Assembly: GCA_900539625.1 (NCBI GenBank)
Contig: UQCW01000060.1
Span: forward strand, 1 to 14,332
DNA from: an uncultured Prevotella sp.
GTDB lineage: Bacteria; Bacteroidota; Bacteroidia; Bacteroidales; Bacteroidaceae
Direction: 5' to 3'
Length of the DNA stretch: 14,332 bases
The notes under the pieces: model-generated
What the model saw: the letters and a program-made list of their open reading frames with translations, nothing else
What the model was told of the DNA's origin: nothing
Database searches by the model: none
Shown: one piece after another, positions 13,947-14,332 of the stretch
How positions within the stretch are numbered: position 1 is the stretch's first letter
Layout of the letters: every line of letters begins with the position of its first letter
Program-made: the position numbers and the translations under genes

Positions 13947-14162
13947 ATGGTTCAGATAAATCAAGACAACCTTCACCTGCTTTTGCCAGGGAAAATCTGC
14001 TGGCTGGTGGAATATCTGCGAGAAGATTATGGCTTCACCCTGCAAGAGAGCCTTAATCGCATATATCATTCGAAACTGTATAAGAAATTATCTACAGCAA
14101 GTACGCTCTATTGGCATTTAGGGCCAGTGGACTTGTATAATGAATTGAAGACGGAAATCTGA
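13947..14162 (+). CDS. Small protein, third gene of the DUF3791/DUF3990 cassette (DUF3791-like?)
   Basis: This 71-residue protein is not confidently recognised. It has a hydrophobic KICWLVEYLREDYGFTL block (about 16-32), then QESLNRIYHSKLYKKL and a C-terminal LGPVDLYNELK. The layout (VEY-x-REDYG, spacer, helix ending in paired aromatic/leucine residues) parallels the first gene's FCIEEYG...HDLFSKYGLVDYL, so it may be a distant DUF3791 relative. The ATG at 13947 is 49 bases after the DUF3990 stop. An in-frame TTG at 13914 would add 11 residues. Neither has a good Shine-Dalgarno, so the start is uncertain. Same strand, similar AT-rich composition and enclosure by the same repeats place it in the cassette. 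Confidence 0.65.
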   Translation: MVQINQDNLHLLLPGKICWLVEYLREDYGFTLQESLNRIYHSKLYKKLSTASTLYWHLGPVDLYNELKTEI

Positions 14163-14180
14163 GCCGGTGCCCTACCTAAG

Positions 14181-14332
14181 GTAGGGTGTTCAAAATCAAA
14201 GAAAATTCTCTGCGCAATTTTTGACCAAATAGTATGGCGGTTGCGGCACCGCTGCCCCTGAAAGGTAGGGTGTTCAAAATCTTGAAAAAAACCGCACGGT
14301 TTTGAGCCAAATAGCATGGCGGTTGCGGCGCT
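14181..14332 (+). repeat. Two tandem family B repeat units (second cut by window edge)
   Basis: Units begin GTAGGGTGTTCAAAATC at 14181 and 14265, giving an 84-bp period. Each continues with an A-rich stretch, a TTTTTGACCAAATAGTATGG-type block and GGTTGCGGC. They are joined by CCCCTGAAAGG. A short palindrome CCTACC-TAA-GGTAGG (14171-14185) marks the left border. The orientation matches the unit at 12882, so direct repeats flank the cassette. Confidence 0.9.

Noticed and set aside
14108..14317. Small minus-strand open frame with FEHPTFQG and FEHPTLG
   Set aside because: It is the translation of the tandem family B repeats. The repeated peptide reflects repeated DNA, not a protein family.

Overview
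The window looks like chromosomal DNA of a Bacteroidales bacterium, most likely Prevotella/Segatella-like. The evidence is Bacteroidetes-type promoters (TTG/TTTG, a 19-21 bp gap, then TAnnTTTG), the ompH-murI pair, a membrane regulator related to the fructan sensors of Bacteroides, a GH32 enzyme with the N-terminal extension typical of this phylum, a DUF3791/DUF3990 gene set, and abundant intergenic palindromic repeats. Genus is an inference; no rRNA or marker gene is present.

Left half (minus strand, 256-4189). Reading leftward: an OmpH/Skp-like periplasmic chaperone, glutamate racemase (murI), then an extended-SDR sugar/sterol-type NAD(P) epimerase/dehydratase overlapping a PAP2/inositolphosphoceramide-synthase-like membrane protein by 10 bases. 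The last two are bracketed by two copies of a large nested palindromic repeat (about 1-186 and 2313-2511).

Middle (plus strand, 4451-12759). A compact sucrose/fructan utilisation locus. It encodes a lipobox-bearing periplasmic sugar-binding protein fused through one membrane helix and a coiled coil to an AraC DNA-binding domain, with no histidine kinase or receiver. Next come a TonB-dependent-receptor-like outer-membrane barrel without a SusD partner, an exported GH32 beta-fructosidase, an FHS-type MFS sugar transporter and a PfkB fructokinase. The inferred flow is: oligosaccharide crosses the outer membrane, is hydrolysed in the periplasm, fructose/glucose is imported by the MFS carrier and phosphorylated by the kinase. 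The regulator gene ends in a terminator. The barrel gene has its own promoter and a leader with tandem 18-bp repeats. A strong terminator-like hairpin lies between the barrel and GH32 genes, and a second one closes the operon.

Right end (12883-14332). An AT-richer three-gene cassette: DUF3791, DUF3990 (an ADP-ribosyltransferase-like fold by motif) and a third small protein. It has its own promoter, an operator-like palindrome over the start site and strong Shine-Dalgarno sequences, and is flanked on both sides by a second intergenic repeat family (core GTAGGGTGTTCAAAAT). It is the best candidate in the window for an undescribed system, possibly a toxin-antitoxin or defence module.
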